This document shows positions 1 through 8,323 of a stretch of DNA of 64,000 bases, piece after piece. The stretch is taken from the NCBI RefSeq assembly GCF_013249065.1, contig NZ_JABRWQ010000002.1, positions 124,001-188,000 on the forward strand. Direction: 5' to 3'. The position numbers were made by a program, and so were the translations under genes. The stretch comes from Winogradskyella litoriviva. GTDB lineage: Bacteria; Bacteroidota; Bacteroidia; Flavobacteriales; Flavobacteriaceae. Numbering within the stretch: the first letter of the stretch is position 1; every line of letters begins with the position of its first letter. The notes under the pieces are model-generated. The model worked only from the letters and a program-made list of their open reading frames with translations. It did no database searches and was not told the DNA's origin.

Positions 1-493
1 TCACCATACATTCCGATTTTTTAAAACCCGTAAATTCCGCAGCTTTTAGAAAAATTTCAGGATGTGGTTTCGATTTTTTTAAATCAGCTCCACTAAATTT
101 TGCACTAAAATACTGGTTTAAATCAAAGTAATTAAAAATTTGTTGAATTCCAGGCATTGATGCTGAAGACGCAACAACCAAAGTAACATTGTTAGCATGA
201 TAATCTTTTATTCTATCTAAAACACCATCTATTAATTGTAAATCGTCATTTTCAAAAATACTATTATAGTGCTTGCGCTTTAAGCTCACCAAATATTCTG
301 GTGTTTCACTTAAAGAGAAATGATCGACTAATCGTTTGCATATATTTATAGTAGATTGCCCAGTAAAAGAGGCATATAAATCTTCTTTTACATCAATAGA
401 GACTTCGTTAAACATTTGGTGATAAGCTTTTCTGTGTAATGGCTCTGTATCTACAATAACACCATCCATATCGAATAAAACTGCTCTTAACAT
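1..493 (-). CDS. HAD-superfamily phosphatase, beta-phosphoglucomutase-like (3' end cut by window)
   Basis: Minus-strand reading frame from the ATG at 493 that stays open to base 1, so the C-terminus lies outside the window. The product starts MLRAVLFDMDGVIVDTEPLH, the HAD motif I with nucleophile Asp8 and acid/base Asp10, followed by a helical cap and a VVASSAS motif II segment near residue 100. The end of the visible part (KPHPEIFLKAAE) is the motif III lysine region typical of the beta-phosphoglucomutase/phosphonatase group. Substrate cannot be told; sugar phosphates are usual for this subfamily. It is divergent from the small gene at 614. A TATCTTTG box lies just upstream of the start. Confidence 0.85.
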   Translation of the reverse strand, partial: MLRAVLFDMDGVIVDTEPLHRKAYHQMFNEVSIDVKEDLYASFTGQSTINICKRLVDHFSLSETPEYLVSLKRKHYNSIFENDDLQLIDGVLDRIKDYHANNVTLVVASSASMPGIQQIFNYFDLNQYFSAKFSGADLKKSKPHPEIFLKAAEFTGFKKSECMV

Positions 494-506
494 TGTATTT
501 TTTTTG

Positions 507-514
507 CAAAGATA
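507..514 (-). promoter_or_regulatory. Putative -7 element of the HAD phosphatase gene
   Basis: The minus strand reads TATCTTTG, a full match to the Bacteroidota -7 consensus TAnnTTTG, 14 bases before the ATG at 493. No TTG is present 19 bases upstream, so only half of the promoter is supported. Confidence 0.4.
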
Positions 515-522
515 AAAAAGCA

Positions 523-559
523 AATGGCATTGCCGAACAGAAGAACGGATAATGCCATT
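523..559. repeat. Inverted repeat between two divergent genes
   Basis: Perfect 9-base arms AATGGCATT (523-531) and AATGCCATT (551-559), with a second inner pair CCG/CGG, give a long hairpin or dyad. It sits between the putative -7 boxes of the HAD gene (507-514) and of the small basic-protein gene (581-588). It has no T-tract on either side, so an operator is more likely than a terminator. Confidence 0.55.
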
Positions 560-580
560 AAGTTTATACTAATTTATGCT

Positions 581-588
581 TAGTTTTG
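581..588 (+). promoter_or_regulatory. Putative -7 element of the small basic-protein gene
   Basis: TAGTTTTG matches TAnnTTTG and lies 25 bases before the ATG at 614. The bases about 20 upstream are TTA instead of TTG, and they overlap the right arm of the inverted repeat. Confidence 0.4.
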
Positions 589-613
589 TCTTATAATTAA
601 TACTTAAGATACA

Positions 614-775
614 ATGGCCAAAAAAGGGCGCGAAAAAAATACGACAAACAAGGCTAAACACAGTAAGTTAATTGCTCAGAAAAAGAACAAAATTAAAACT
701 AAAGATGCAGAGCGTAAAGCAAAATTAAAAGCCATAGTTGAATTAGCTAAAGCTAAAAAAACGAGCGAATCTTAA
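614..775 (+). CDS. Small lysine-rich protein, 53 aa, unknown function
   Basis: An ATG at 614 opens a 53-codon frame ending at TAA 773-775, only 3 bases before the convergent acs stop. The product begins MAKKGREKNTTNKAKHSKL and is about one third lysine, with a predicted helical second half (DAERKAKLKAIVELAKAKK). A very basic small protein suggests contact with nucleic acid or the ribosome, but no family is recognised. Support for it being real: an ATG start, a TAnnTTTG box at a sensible distance, no better frame on the other strand, and a snug fit between neighbours. It could still be a chance frame. Confidence 0.55.
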   Translation: MAKKGREKNTTNKAKHSKLIAQKKNKIKTKDAERKAKLKAIVELAKAKKTSES

Positions 776-778
776 ATG

Positions 779-2686
779 CTACTTTACATTATCAATAATA
801 TCTTGAACAACTTCTGGATTTAATAATGTACTTGTATCGCCTAATTGGTCTGTTTCATTGCAAGCAATTTTTCTTAAAATTCTACGCATAATTTTTCCAC
901 TTCGTGTTTTTGGTAATCCATTTGTAAATTGAATTTTATCTAGCTTAGCAATAGGTCCTATCTGCTCTGTAATAATCTGATTTATTTCCTTACGTAAATT
1001 ATCATGGTTTCTATATTCTCCTGTTTCTTTTAAGGTAACATAACCATATAAAGCATTTCCTTTAATATCATGAGGATAACCAACTATTGCACTTTCTGCA
1101 ACAGCAGGATGCTCATTAATAGCATCTTCAATTGGAGCTGTACCTAAATTATGACCAGAGACAATGATAACATCATCTACTCTACCTGTTATTCTATAAT
1201 AGCCTACTTCATCTCTTAAAGCTCCATCTCCTGTAAAATATTTATTGTCGTATGCCGAAAAATAAGTATCCTTATAACGTTGATGATTGCCCCAAATAGT
1301 TCTCGCCATACTTGGCCAAGGAAACTTTATACATAAACGACCATCCACTTGATTTCCTTTAATTTCTTGTCCATGCTCATCCATTAAAGCAGGCTGAATA
1401 CCAATAAAAGGCAGTGTTGCATAAGTTGGTTTAGTAGGTGTAGCAAAAGCGATTGGCGTAATCATAATTCCGCCTGTCTCTGTTTGCCACCAAGTATCTA
1501 CAATTGGCGCTTTTTTCTTTCCAACATTATCGTCATACCAGTGCCAAGCTTCTTCGTTAATAGGTTCTCCTACAGTTCCTAGAACTTTAATTGATGATAA
1601 ATCATGTTTCTCCAAATGCTCAACACCTTCTTTAGCCAAAGCTCTAATAGCCGTTGGTGCCGTATAAAATTGATTGACTTTATGTTTTTCTACAATTTCC
1701 CAAAAGCGTCCAAAATCTGGATAACTTGGCACACCTTCAAACATTACAGTAGTTGCACCATTACATAATGGTCCATAAACAATATAACTGTGACCTGTAA
1801 TCCAACCAATATCTGCAGTACACCAATACACATCTTTTTCTCTATACTGAAATACATTCTTAAAAGTATATGCTGAATATACCATATAACCAGCTGTTGT
1901 ATGCACCATACCTTTTGGTTTCCCTGTTGACCCAGAAGTATAAAGAATAAATAATGGATCTTCTGCATCCATTATTTCTGGTACACATTGGTGATGAGCT
2001 TTATCTAATAAAGGTTGTAACCATTGATCTCGACCTTCTTTCATATTAATCTCAGAATTAATTCGGTTGACCACCAAAACATTATTTACGCCTTCACACT
2101 CTTCTAACGCTTCGTCTACGATACCTTTTAAATCTATTGTTTTTGAACCACGATATGAGCCATCTGAGGTGATTACCATTTTGCAATCACTATCATTAAT
2201 TCTTGTTGCTAATGCAGTAGATGAAAAGCCTGCAAAAACTACAGAATGTATTGCTCCAATTCTAGCACAAGCCAATAAGGATATTGCTAACTCTGGTATC
2301 ATTGGTAAGTAAATGCAAACACGATCTCCTTTTTCTACGCCATTTTCTTTTAAAACATTAGCAAACCTACAAACACGCTCGTGTAATTCTCTGTATGTAA
2401 TATGTTGAGATTCCTCTTCTGGACTGTTTGGTTCAAAAATAATAGCTGTTTTATCTCCTCTTGTATACAAATGTCTATCTATACAATTTTCTGTTATGTT
2501 AAGTTTTGCTCCTTCAAACCATTTAATCTCTGGTTTTGAAAAATCCCAACTTAAAACATTATCCCATTTTTGTCGCCACAAAAAATGTTCTTCTGCTATT
2601 TCTTCCCAAAAATTCTCTGGATTTCTAACCGATTTACGATAAACTTGATAATACTCTTCTAGATGTTTTATGTGATAATTACTCAT
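779..2686 (-). CDS. acs: Acetyl-CoA synthetase (AMP-forming)
   Basis: 635 aa, close to the usual 640-650 of Acs. It converts acetate, ATP and CoA to acetyl-CoA, AMP and PPi in the cytoplasm. Visible motifs: N-terminal FWEEIAEEHFLW region, ATP-binding loop YTSGSTGKPKG at 249-259, the substrate-pocket block TWWQTETGG near 400, the hinge/A8 block ITGRVDDVIIVSGHNL, and the C-terminal LPKTRSGKIMRR with the catalytic and acetylatable Lys598. It follows the propionyl-CoA-synthetase-like gene by 22 bases and is the last gene of that operon. The neighbouring acetate symporter genes fit the assignment. Confidence 0.95.
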   Translation of the reverse strand: MSNYHIKHLEEYYQVYRKSVRNPENFWEEIAEEHFLWRQKWDNVLSWDFSKPEIKWFEGAKLNITENCIDRHLYTRGDKTAIIFEPNSPEEESQHITYRELHERVCRFANVLKENGVEKGDRVCIYLPMIPELAISLLACARIGAIHSVVFAGFSSTALATRINDSDCKMVITSDGSYRGSKTIDLKGIVDEALEECEGVNNVLVVNRINSEINMKEGRDQWLQPLLDKAHHQCVPEIMDAEDPLFILYTSGSTGKPKGMVHTTAGYMVYSAYTFKNVFQYREKDVYWCTADIGWITGHSYIVYGPLCNGATTVMFEGVPSYPDFGRFWEIVEKHKVNQFYTAPTAIRALAKEGVEHLEKHDLSSIKVLGTVGEPINEEAWHWYDDNVGKKKAPIVDTWWQTETGGIMITPIAFATPTKPTYATLPFIGIQPALMDEHGQEIKGNQVDGRLCIKFPWPSMARTIWGNHQRYKDTYFSAYDNKYFTGDGALRDEVGYYRITGRVDDVIIVSGHNLGTAPIEDAINEHPAVAESAIVGYPHDIKGNALYGYVTLKETGEYRNHDNLRKEINQIITEQIGPIAKLDKIQFTNGLPKTRSGKIMRRILRKIACNETDQLGDTSTLLNPEVVQDIIDNVK

Positions 2687-2708
2687 AATTTTGTTGTTTA
2701 ATATTTAG

Positions 2709-4604
2709 TTATTTATAAATCCCAATATGATGGGTTTGATATTTAGTTTTTATTTCTTCGATTATTGTTACATCATCAATGGTAGATGGTATGTTATACT
2801 GTCGTTCGTCTGCTATATTTCTTAATAATTTACGAAGAATTTTTCCACTTCGAGTTTTTGGTAACCGGTCAACAACTAAGACATCTCTAAATGATGCTAC
2901 AGCTCCTATCTCCTTACGTACATCTTGAATAATCTCTTTTTGAATTACACGATTATCTAACGTCTCACCAGACTTTAAAACCACTAATCCCAATGGTTTT
3001 TGACCTTTTAGTTCACAATGCACTCCAAACACAGCACATTCTGCAACAGCTTTGTGAGATGCTACAATTTCTTCCATTTCTGCTGTAGATAGCCTGTGAC
3101 CAGCAACGTTTATAATATCATCCACACGTCCCGTAATAAAGACATAACCATCTTCATCTTTATAACCACCATCGCCTGAAAAATAATACCCAGGAAATCG
3201 ATTTAAATATCCAAATTTAAAACGTTCTGGATTTCCCCAAAGATTGCTTAAAGTACCTGGAGGCAAAGGCAATTTAACGGCAACATAACCTTCTACATTA
3301 TCTTTAACAACGTCACCTTCTTCATTTAAAATTTGAATATCATACCCACAAACAGGCAAACCTGCAGAACCTGGTTTTACAGGTTGTAATCCAACACCAA
3401 CCATATTAGCCAACATAGGCCATCCACTTTCAGTTTGCCACCAATGGTCTATTACTGGAACATTAAGTTTTTCTTCTGTCCAATTTAAAGTCGCAACATC
3501 ACAACGTTCTCCTGCTAGAAACTGATATTTTAAACAAGACAAATCAAACCTTTTAATCATATGACCCGTTGGGTCTTCTTTTTTAATGGCTCTAATAGCT
3601 GTTGGTGCCGTAAACATCACCTTTACATTGTGTTCACTAATTACGCGCCAAAATGTAGAAGCATCTGGTGTTTTTATAGGTTTACCTTCAAATAGAATTG
3701 TTGTATTTCTATTTAATAATGGTCCATAAACGATATAACTATGCCCTACAACCCAACCTACATCACTTGCCGCCCAAAATGCCTCACCTTCATTTAAACC
3801 ATAAATATATTTCATAGAGAATTTTAAAGCGGTTGCATAACCACCTGTGTCTCTTATTATTCCTTTTGGTGTTCCTGTAGTTCCTGAGGTATATAATATA
3901 TATGAAGGATGCGTTGACTCTAGTGATACAGCCTCTATAGATGGAGATTTATCAACCAAAGTTAAATAATCTACGTCATAGTTTTTTTTTGGTATCTCAA
4001 CACCCAGTTCTCGATCAAAAACAATAACATGTTTCGGTTTGTTCATAGCTTTTACAAGGGCTTCATCTACAAATGGCTTATAAGGAATAATACGTTCAAT
4101 TTCAATACCATTTGATGCAGTAATTATCAGTTTAGGCTTACAATCATCAATTCGTATGGCGAGTTCATGTGGCGCAAAACCGCCAAACACAACCGAATGT
4201 ATTACACCTATTCTAGCACATGCCAACATAGCATATAATGCTTGCGGAATCATTGGCATATAAATGATACAGGTGTCTCCTTTTTGTAATCCTAAATCTT
4301 GTATTCCTCCAGCAAGTTTAGATACCTCATGATGTAATTGATTAAAGGAAATATGTTGTTTTGTATGAGTTACAGGAGAATCGTAAACAATAGCATCTTG
4401 CGCTCCAAAACCAGCGTTAATATGCTTATCTATACACAAATAGCTTAAATTAAGTTGTCCATCTGAAAACCATTGTGTATAATTATATTTATCCTTGGAT
4501 ATTATTTGTTCTGGCGCTTTAAACCATTCTAATTGATTGGCTTGTTCTGCCCAAAATTCCTCAGGATTTTCAATACTATTTTTATAAAAATTTTGGTATT
4601 TCAT
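2709..4604 (-). CDS. prpE: Propionyl-CoA synthetase-like acyl-CoA synthetase
   Basis: 631 aa, an AMP-forming acyl-CoA synthetase that is clearly different from its neighbour acs. It has the same landmarks: ATP loop YTSGTTGTPKG near 250, ITGRVDDIINVAGHRLS, and LPKTRSGKILRK with catalytic Lys588. The pocket block reads DHWWQTESGWPML, the form seen in PrpE/ACSS3 enzymes and not in Acs (TWWQTETGG), so propionate is the likely main substrate; butyrate or acetate cannot be excluded. It starts 2 bases after the small membrane-protein gene and is cotranscribed with it and acs. Confidence 0.85.
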   Translation of the reverse strand: MKYQNFYKNSIENPEEFWAEQANQLEWFKAPEQIISKDKYNYTQWFSDGQLNLSYLCIDKHINAGFGAQDAIVYDSPVTHTKQHISFNQLHHEVSKLAGGIQDLGLQKGDTCIIYMPMIPQALYAMLACARIGVIHSVVFGGFAPHELAIRIDDCKPKLIITASNGIEIERIIPYKPFVDEALVKAMNKPKHVIVFDRELGVEIPKKNYDVDYLTLVDKSPSIEAVSLESTHPSYILYTSGTTGTPKGIIRDTGGYATALKFSMKYIYGLNEGEAFWAASDVGWVVGHSYIVYGPLLNRNTTILFEGKPIKTPDASTFWRVISEHNVKVMFTAPTAIRAIKKEDPTGHMIKRFDLSCLKYQFLAGERCDVATLNWTEEKLNVPVIDHWWQTESGWPMLANMVGVGLQPVKPGSAGLPVCGYDIQILNEEGDVVKDNVEGYVAVKLPLPPGTLSNLWGNPERFKFGYLNRFPGYYFSGDGGYKDEDGYVFITGRVDDIINVAGHRLSTAEMEEIVASHKAVAECAVFGVHCELKGQKPLGLVVLKSGETLDNRVIQKEIIQDVRKEIGAVASFRDVLVVDRLPKTRSGKILRKLLRNIADERQYNIPSTIDDVTIIEEIKTKYQTHHIGIYK

Positions 4605-4606
4605 GA

Positions 4607-4825
4607 CTATGCTTTTTTAGATTTAAGCAAGCCAAACCAATTAGGATTAAGCACCTTGAGTTTTATTAACACCCAAATTATCACCACAAAACAAACTCCC
4701 ATCACTATTGAGTTGATAGGACTTACCTCAGCAGTATTTTCAAATTTAAATCTTAAATAAAGCGTAGCAACAGCATAGATACTTATTAAAATATCTGACG
4801 CTAACGGATTAATATGAAATTTCAT
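4607..4825 (-). CDS. Small two-helix membrane protein, 72 aa
   Basis: Residues about 8-25 and 38-58 are hydrophobic and should be two transmembrane helices, with a basic C-terminal tail (LLKSKKA). No family is recognised. It is the first gene of the three-gene operon with prpE and acs (2-base gap to prpE), and a well-formed promoter lies directly upstream. The position suggests a role in short-chain acid use or its control, but this is inference from context. Confidence 0.65.
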   Translation of the reverse strand: MKFHINPLASDILISIYAVATLYLRFKFENTAEVSPINSIVMGVCFVVIIWVLIKLKVLNPNWFGLLKSKKA

Positions 4826-4842
4826 GTCTTTAAACTTTTAAT

Positions 4843-4872
4843 TAAACTTAGTTTGTTTGCATACAAAACCAA
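4843..4872 (-). promoter_or_regulatory. Putative promoter of the 72-aa protein-prpE-acs operon
   Basis: On the minus strand a TTG (plus-strand 4870-4872) is followed after exactly 19 bases by TAAGTTTA (4843-4850), 7 of 8 matches to the Bacteroidota TTG-N19-TAnnTTTG pattern. The ATG is 18 bases further on. The 19-base motif shared with the porin promoter region overlaps the TTG and much of the spacer. Confidence 0.55.
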
Positions 4873-4876
4873 TTTA
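4858..4876 (+). promoter_or_regulatory. Shared 19-base motif, copy 1 (candidate operator)
   Basis: TGCATACAAAACCAATTTA. The identical 19 bases occur once more in the window, as the reverse complement, at 11766-11784 upstream of the porin gene. Here it covers the core promoter of the prpE-acs operon. With the bases to its left it forms an imperfect dyad TTTGTT-TGCA-TACAAA. Confidence 0.5.
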
Positions 4877-4899
4877 TTAAAAGACTTAAAAGACTATTT

Positions 4900-5265
4900 C
4901 TAAGTCACTAGTTCCAATATTTCTGAAACTATTTTTTTTACTGAAAAAGGCTTTGTTAAATATTTATCCGCTCCAAGTTTTAAACCTTTTTCAATATCTG
5001 AAGCTTTATTTTTAGCAGTTAAAAAAACGACTTTAGTATTTCTTAAACTGTCTGTATTTTTAATATGTGTTAATGTTTGATATCCGTCTACATTTGGCAT
5101 CATAATATCTAACAAAATTACATTAGGAATTTGATGTTTTAATATTTCTAAAGCCTCACTTCCATCCCTTGCTATAAACACTTCAAAATTTTGTTTTTTG
5201 AAGGTATATTCTAACGACATCACAATATTTGGCTCATCGTCAACAATTAATATTTTCTTCTTCAT
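4900..5265 (-). CDS. Stand-alone response-regulator receiver domain
   Basis: 121 aa, a single CheY-like receiver. The acidic pair is in LIVDDEP (Asp9, Asp10), the phosphoacceptor is Asp53 in VILLDIMMP, followed by Thr83 (FLTAKN) and Lys105 (YLTKPF). The protein ends right after the last receiver helix, so there is no DNA-binding or enzymatic output domain. It follows the symporter-histidine kinase gene by 16 bases and is surely its partner. The signal must leave through another protein; see the InsA-like protein at 11850-12269. Confidence 0.92.
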   Translation of the reverse strand: MKKKILIVDDEPNIVMSLEYTFKKQNFEVFIARDGSEALEILKHQIPNVILLDIMMPNVDGYQTLTHIKNTDSLRNTKVVFLTAKNKASDIEKGLKLGADKYLTKPFSVKKIVSEILELVT

Positions 5266-5281
5266 ACTTTATGCATACAAT

Positions 5282-7972
5282 TTACTTAAAAGGTATCGTA
5301 AAAACAAGTGAAGCACCATTTTTAACGTCTTTTTTTGCCCAAATTTTACCGTTATGTTTCTCTACTATTTGCTTGGTAATAGCTAAACCCAATCCACTCC
5401 CTTGTGGTTTTCTTGTATTTTGGTCTTTTGACTGATAGAATTTATCGAAAATATAATCATAATCTTCTTCTGGAATCCCTTTACCATTGTCCGTTACAGA
5501 GATTTCAACTTTTTCGTTTCCTAGTTTATAATCTACTATAATTTTTCCAGATTTAGGACTACAAAACTTAATAGCATTAGACAGTAAATTAGTTAAAACC
5601 TGAAGTATGCGGTCTTCATCATAATTAGTACTAAAACTATGTGTATTATGATTAATGATTGTCACTTCTTTTTTAGCTGCTATTTGAGAAATACTAGAAA
5701 TAGCTTTTACAATTGTTTCTTGAATATCTTTGTATTGCATATCTAAATGCAAACGACCTGTTTCTAATTTTTCAAAATCAAGAATATTATGAATTAATCG
5801 TCCTAAACGGTCAGAATCTTGAAGGATATTTTTTAAAAATTGTGCCTTAGTTTCTTTTGGCATATCATCATCCTCATCCATTAACAATTCTGTTGCTGCT
5901 CGTATACCTGTTATTGGTGTTTTAAGTTCATGTGCTACCGTATCTAAAAATTCGTCTTTCTGTCTGTCTTTAGAAATTAATTCATTATTAGCATCCTTTA
6001 GTTTTGTTGATAATTGAGAAAGCTCATTTGATTTTTCAAGCAGCACCTTGTTACTAACAATGTTTTCTTTAGATTCTTCTAAAATTTTTAATACTTCAAC
6101 CAAACTTATTTGCTCTTCTTTTACAACACTGGCAATTAATATTTTTGCAGAAGCAGAACCTATGCTTCCGGTTAACAGTTTTTCAGAAAAATTAATTAGT
6201 CTTGCGTCAGCTAACTGCGTGTCTTTTGGTAATTTGTATTTTGTAAAGAAAATATTTAATGCTCTAGTCGCTCTTTTCTCACCTAAAAATCTAATGAGTA
6301 CATTTTTAATATCAGAAACATAAGCTTCACCTTTCCATACTAATGCACTATCTTGAAGCGTTGTAAAATTCTTACTATCTACAAACATTTCTGCATAATT
6401 TCGTTCTCTATAATTACCTTTTGAGGTTAATGAAAACGTTAAATAACATAATAAATTAATAGTCATGCTCCAAAAAAATGCATGAGCTGGAGGGCTTAAA
6501 AAATCTATTCCAAATAAAGCATAGGGTTTTAAATTAGAAACACCCATTAAACCATATTGTGTAAAATCATCAGTACCTGTATATGCACTTAATGTAAAGG
6601 GTAACACCAAAGTATAAACTGTAATTAAGAAACCTGCAATAGTCCCTATAATTGCAGCTTTTGCCGAACCACGATTCCAATACAAACCAATAAAAAAAGA
6701 AGGTGCTAACTGCGCTATAATTACAAAAGATATTAAACCTATAGAGTACAATGACAACTCTTTTGAAAAAGAAACATAAAAGAAATAGGCCGTAATGATG
6801 ATGGTAAATATAGAAATACGTCTAATATTCTTAATATACTTAGAATTACGCTCTGGTTGATTTTTAATAAATTTATCTAAAAATCCGTAAGGAATAATTA
6901 AATTATTACTCACCATTGTAGACAGTGCCAATGTGGATACAATTACCATTGAAATAACAGCAGAAAAACCACCTAAAAAAACTAGTGTTGCTAAAAAAGA
7001 ATTTCCATTTTGTAGCGGAAGTAAAAGCGTATAATATTCTGCATTTTCCGTTGTGCCAAACGTTAATTTACCTGCCCAAGCAATAAAGATTACAAAAACA
7101 TTAAAGAGTAATAAATACAATGGAAATAACCAAATTGCTTTTTTTAAATGCTTCTCTCTATTGTTTTCTAAAACCGACACCTGAAATTGTCTTGGCAATA
7201 AAAATATAGCCATAAAAGACAAAGCAATCATAAAAAACCAATTAAATCCATCTTCTACACCATTTAAAGTGGATAATGATTTAAAATTTTCTTTAATAGA
7301 TATTTGATTAAAAATATCTGTAGTGCCTTCATACAAATAGAACGTAATATAAATACCAATAACTAAAAAGAAGACAAGCTTTAAAACAGACTCAAATGCT
7401 ACAGAAGCAATAATGCCCTTATGTTTTTCGGAAGCATCCGTATTTTGCGTACCAAAAAATGTAGCAAAAACAGCCAACAACAAAGCGACATAAAATGTAG
7501 AATCGTCAATAACAGTTGTAGATATATAACTGGTATCGTCTGACATAATTTCAAAAGTTTCTGACACTGCTTTTAATTGCAATGAAATATAAGGTAAGGT
7601 TCCAAATAAGCACACCACTGTGACCAATGCACCTAAAAATCTGTTATTACCATAACGTAATGAAATAAAATCTGCAATAGAAGAAATTTTATGTTGTTTA
7701 GAAATTCTTATAATTTTACGAAGTACAACAATCCATAAAGGCGCTGCAATAACTGGCCCTAAATAAATGGGCAAAAAGTTAATTCCCGAATTTGCTGCAA
7801 TACCAACGCTTCCGTAATAGGTCCAAGCCGAACAATACACAGCTAATGACAACGTATACACATAAGGATTATTAACCCATTTACTTTGATGCTTTTTTTC
7901 AGCTACAAAAGCTATGTAGAATAACACAGCTAAATAAATGATAATAATAAATATTAAAGTATAATTATTCAT
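5282..7972 (-). CDS. Sodium/solute symporter-histidine kinase fusion (CbrA-like sensor)
   Basis: 896 aa. Residues 1 to about 500 are a sodium:solute symporter (SSS) domain with about 13 hydrophobic segments. A linker and coiled coil (about 610-670) precede a histidine kinase: H-box DEFLDTVAHELKTPITG with phospho-accepting His681, N-box LTNLLSNAIKF, G1 DNGKGI, F-box and G2 GSGLGLAI. The family (CbrA of Pseudomonas is the known example) links transport-like sensing to phosphorelay. It overlaps the 64-aa gene upstream by 8 bases and is followed by its receiver. Whether it moves solute or only senses it cannot be told; the acs/prpE/actP context suggests acetate or other short-chain acids. Confidence 0.93.
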   Translation of the reverse strand: MNNYTLIFIIIIYLAVLFYIAFVAEKKHQSKWVNNPYVYTLSLAVYCSAWTYYGSVGIAANSGINFLPIYLGPVIAAPLWIVVLRKIIRISKQHKISSIADFISLRYGNNRFLGALVTVVCLFGTLPYISLQLKAVSETFEIMSDDTSYISTTVIDDSTFYVALLLAVFATFFGTQNTDASEKHKGIIASVAFESVLKLVFFLVIGIYITFYLYEGTTDIFNQISIKENFKSLSTLNGVEDGFNWFFMIALSFMAIFLLPRQFQVSVLENNREKHLKKAIWLFPLYLLLFNVFVIFIAWAGKLTFGTTENAEYYTLLLPLQNGNSFLATLVFLGGFSAVISMVIVSTLALSTMVSNNLIIPYGFLDKFIKNQPERNSKYIKNIRRISIFTIIITAYFFYVSFSKELSLYSIGLISFVIIAQLAPSFFIGLYWNRGSAKAAIIGTIAGFLITVYTLVLPFTLSAYTGTDDFTQYGLMGVSNLKPYALFGIDFLSPPAHAFFWSMTINLLCYLTFSLTSKGNYRERNYAEMFVDSKNFTTLQDSALVWKGEAYVSDIKNVLIRFLGEKRATRALNIFFTKYKLPKDTQLADARLINFSEKLLTGSIGSASAKILIASVVKEEQISLVEVLKILEESKENIVSNKVLLEKSNELSQLSTKLKDANNELISKDRQKDEFLDTVAHELKTPITGIRAATELLMDEDDDMPKETKAQFLKNILQDSDRLGRLIHNILDFEKLETGRLHLDMQYKDIQETIVKAISSISQIAAKKEVTIINHNTHSFSTNYDEDRILQVLTNLLSNAIKFCSPKSGKIIVDYKLGNEKVEISVTDNGKGIPEEDYDYIFDKFYQSKDQNTRKPQGSGLGLAITKQIVEKHNGKIWAKKDVKNGASLVFTIPFK

Positions 7973-8159
7973 AATGCCTTTTTAGTACGATATATGAAAC
8001 AATAATTGATACTAACCAAATAGAAAAAATTGAAAAATAAAATGTAGGAACACCCATAATGGCGCCTTGATTATTAAAAATTAATACAAAAGGTATATTA
8101 AAAATAAAAAGCAATGCAATAGATAAGACTACTAATTTTTGTTCGTGACGTTTTTTCAT
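7965..8159 (-). CDS. Small two-helix membrane protein, DUF3311-like
   Basis: 64 aa with hydrophobic stretches at about 9-28 and 38-58 and charged ends (MKKRHEQK, LKRHYE). Small membrane proteins of this shape often precede SSS-type symporters and may act as a small subunit, as DUF4212 does for ActP; the DUF3311 label is a guess from shape and position. Its last codons overlap the start of the symporter-kinase gene by 8 bases, so translation is likely coupled. Confidence 0.7.
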   Translation of the reverse strand: MKKRHEQKLVVLSIALLFIFNIPFVLIFNNQGAIMGVPTFYFSIFSIWLVSIIVSYIVLKRHYE

Positions 8160-8240
8160 ATGCTCCTAATAACTCAACTTAATTTTAACTTCCTAATTCA
8201 GACAATATCAATCTAATTACCATTATTTTACTAATATAAG

Positions 8241-8270
8241 AAATCAGCACTACATAGGTAATGCTGATTT
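8241..8270. terminator. Stem-loop downstream of actP
   Basis: Perfect 9-base arms AAATCAGCA (8241-8249) and TGCTGATTT (8262-8270) with a 12-base loop, between the actP stop (8324) and the 64-aa gene start (8159). The following minus-strand sequence is AT-rich but has no clean T-tract, so this is a weak terminator or an mRNA-end stabiliser. Confidence 0.45.
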
Positions 8271-8323
8271 TCTAACTAACAAAATTAAAATTATGTCCGA
8301 ATCATTTAAATTAGAACAAGTAT

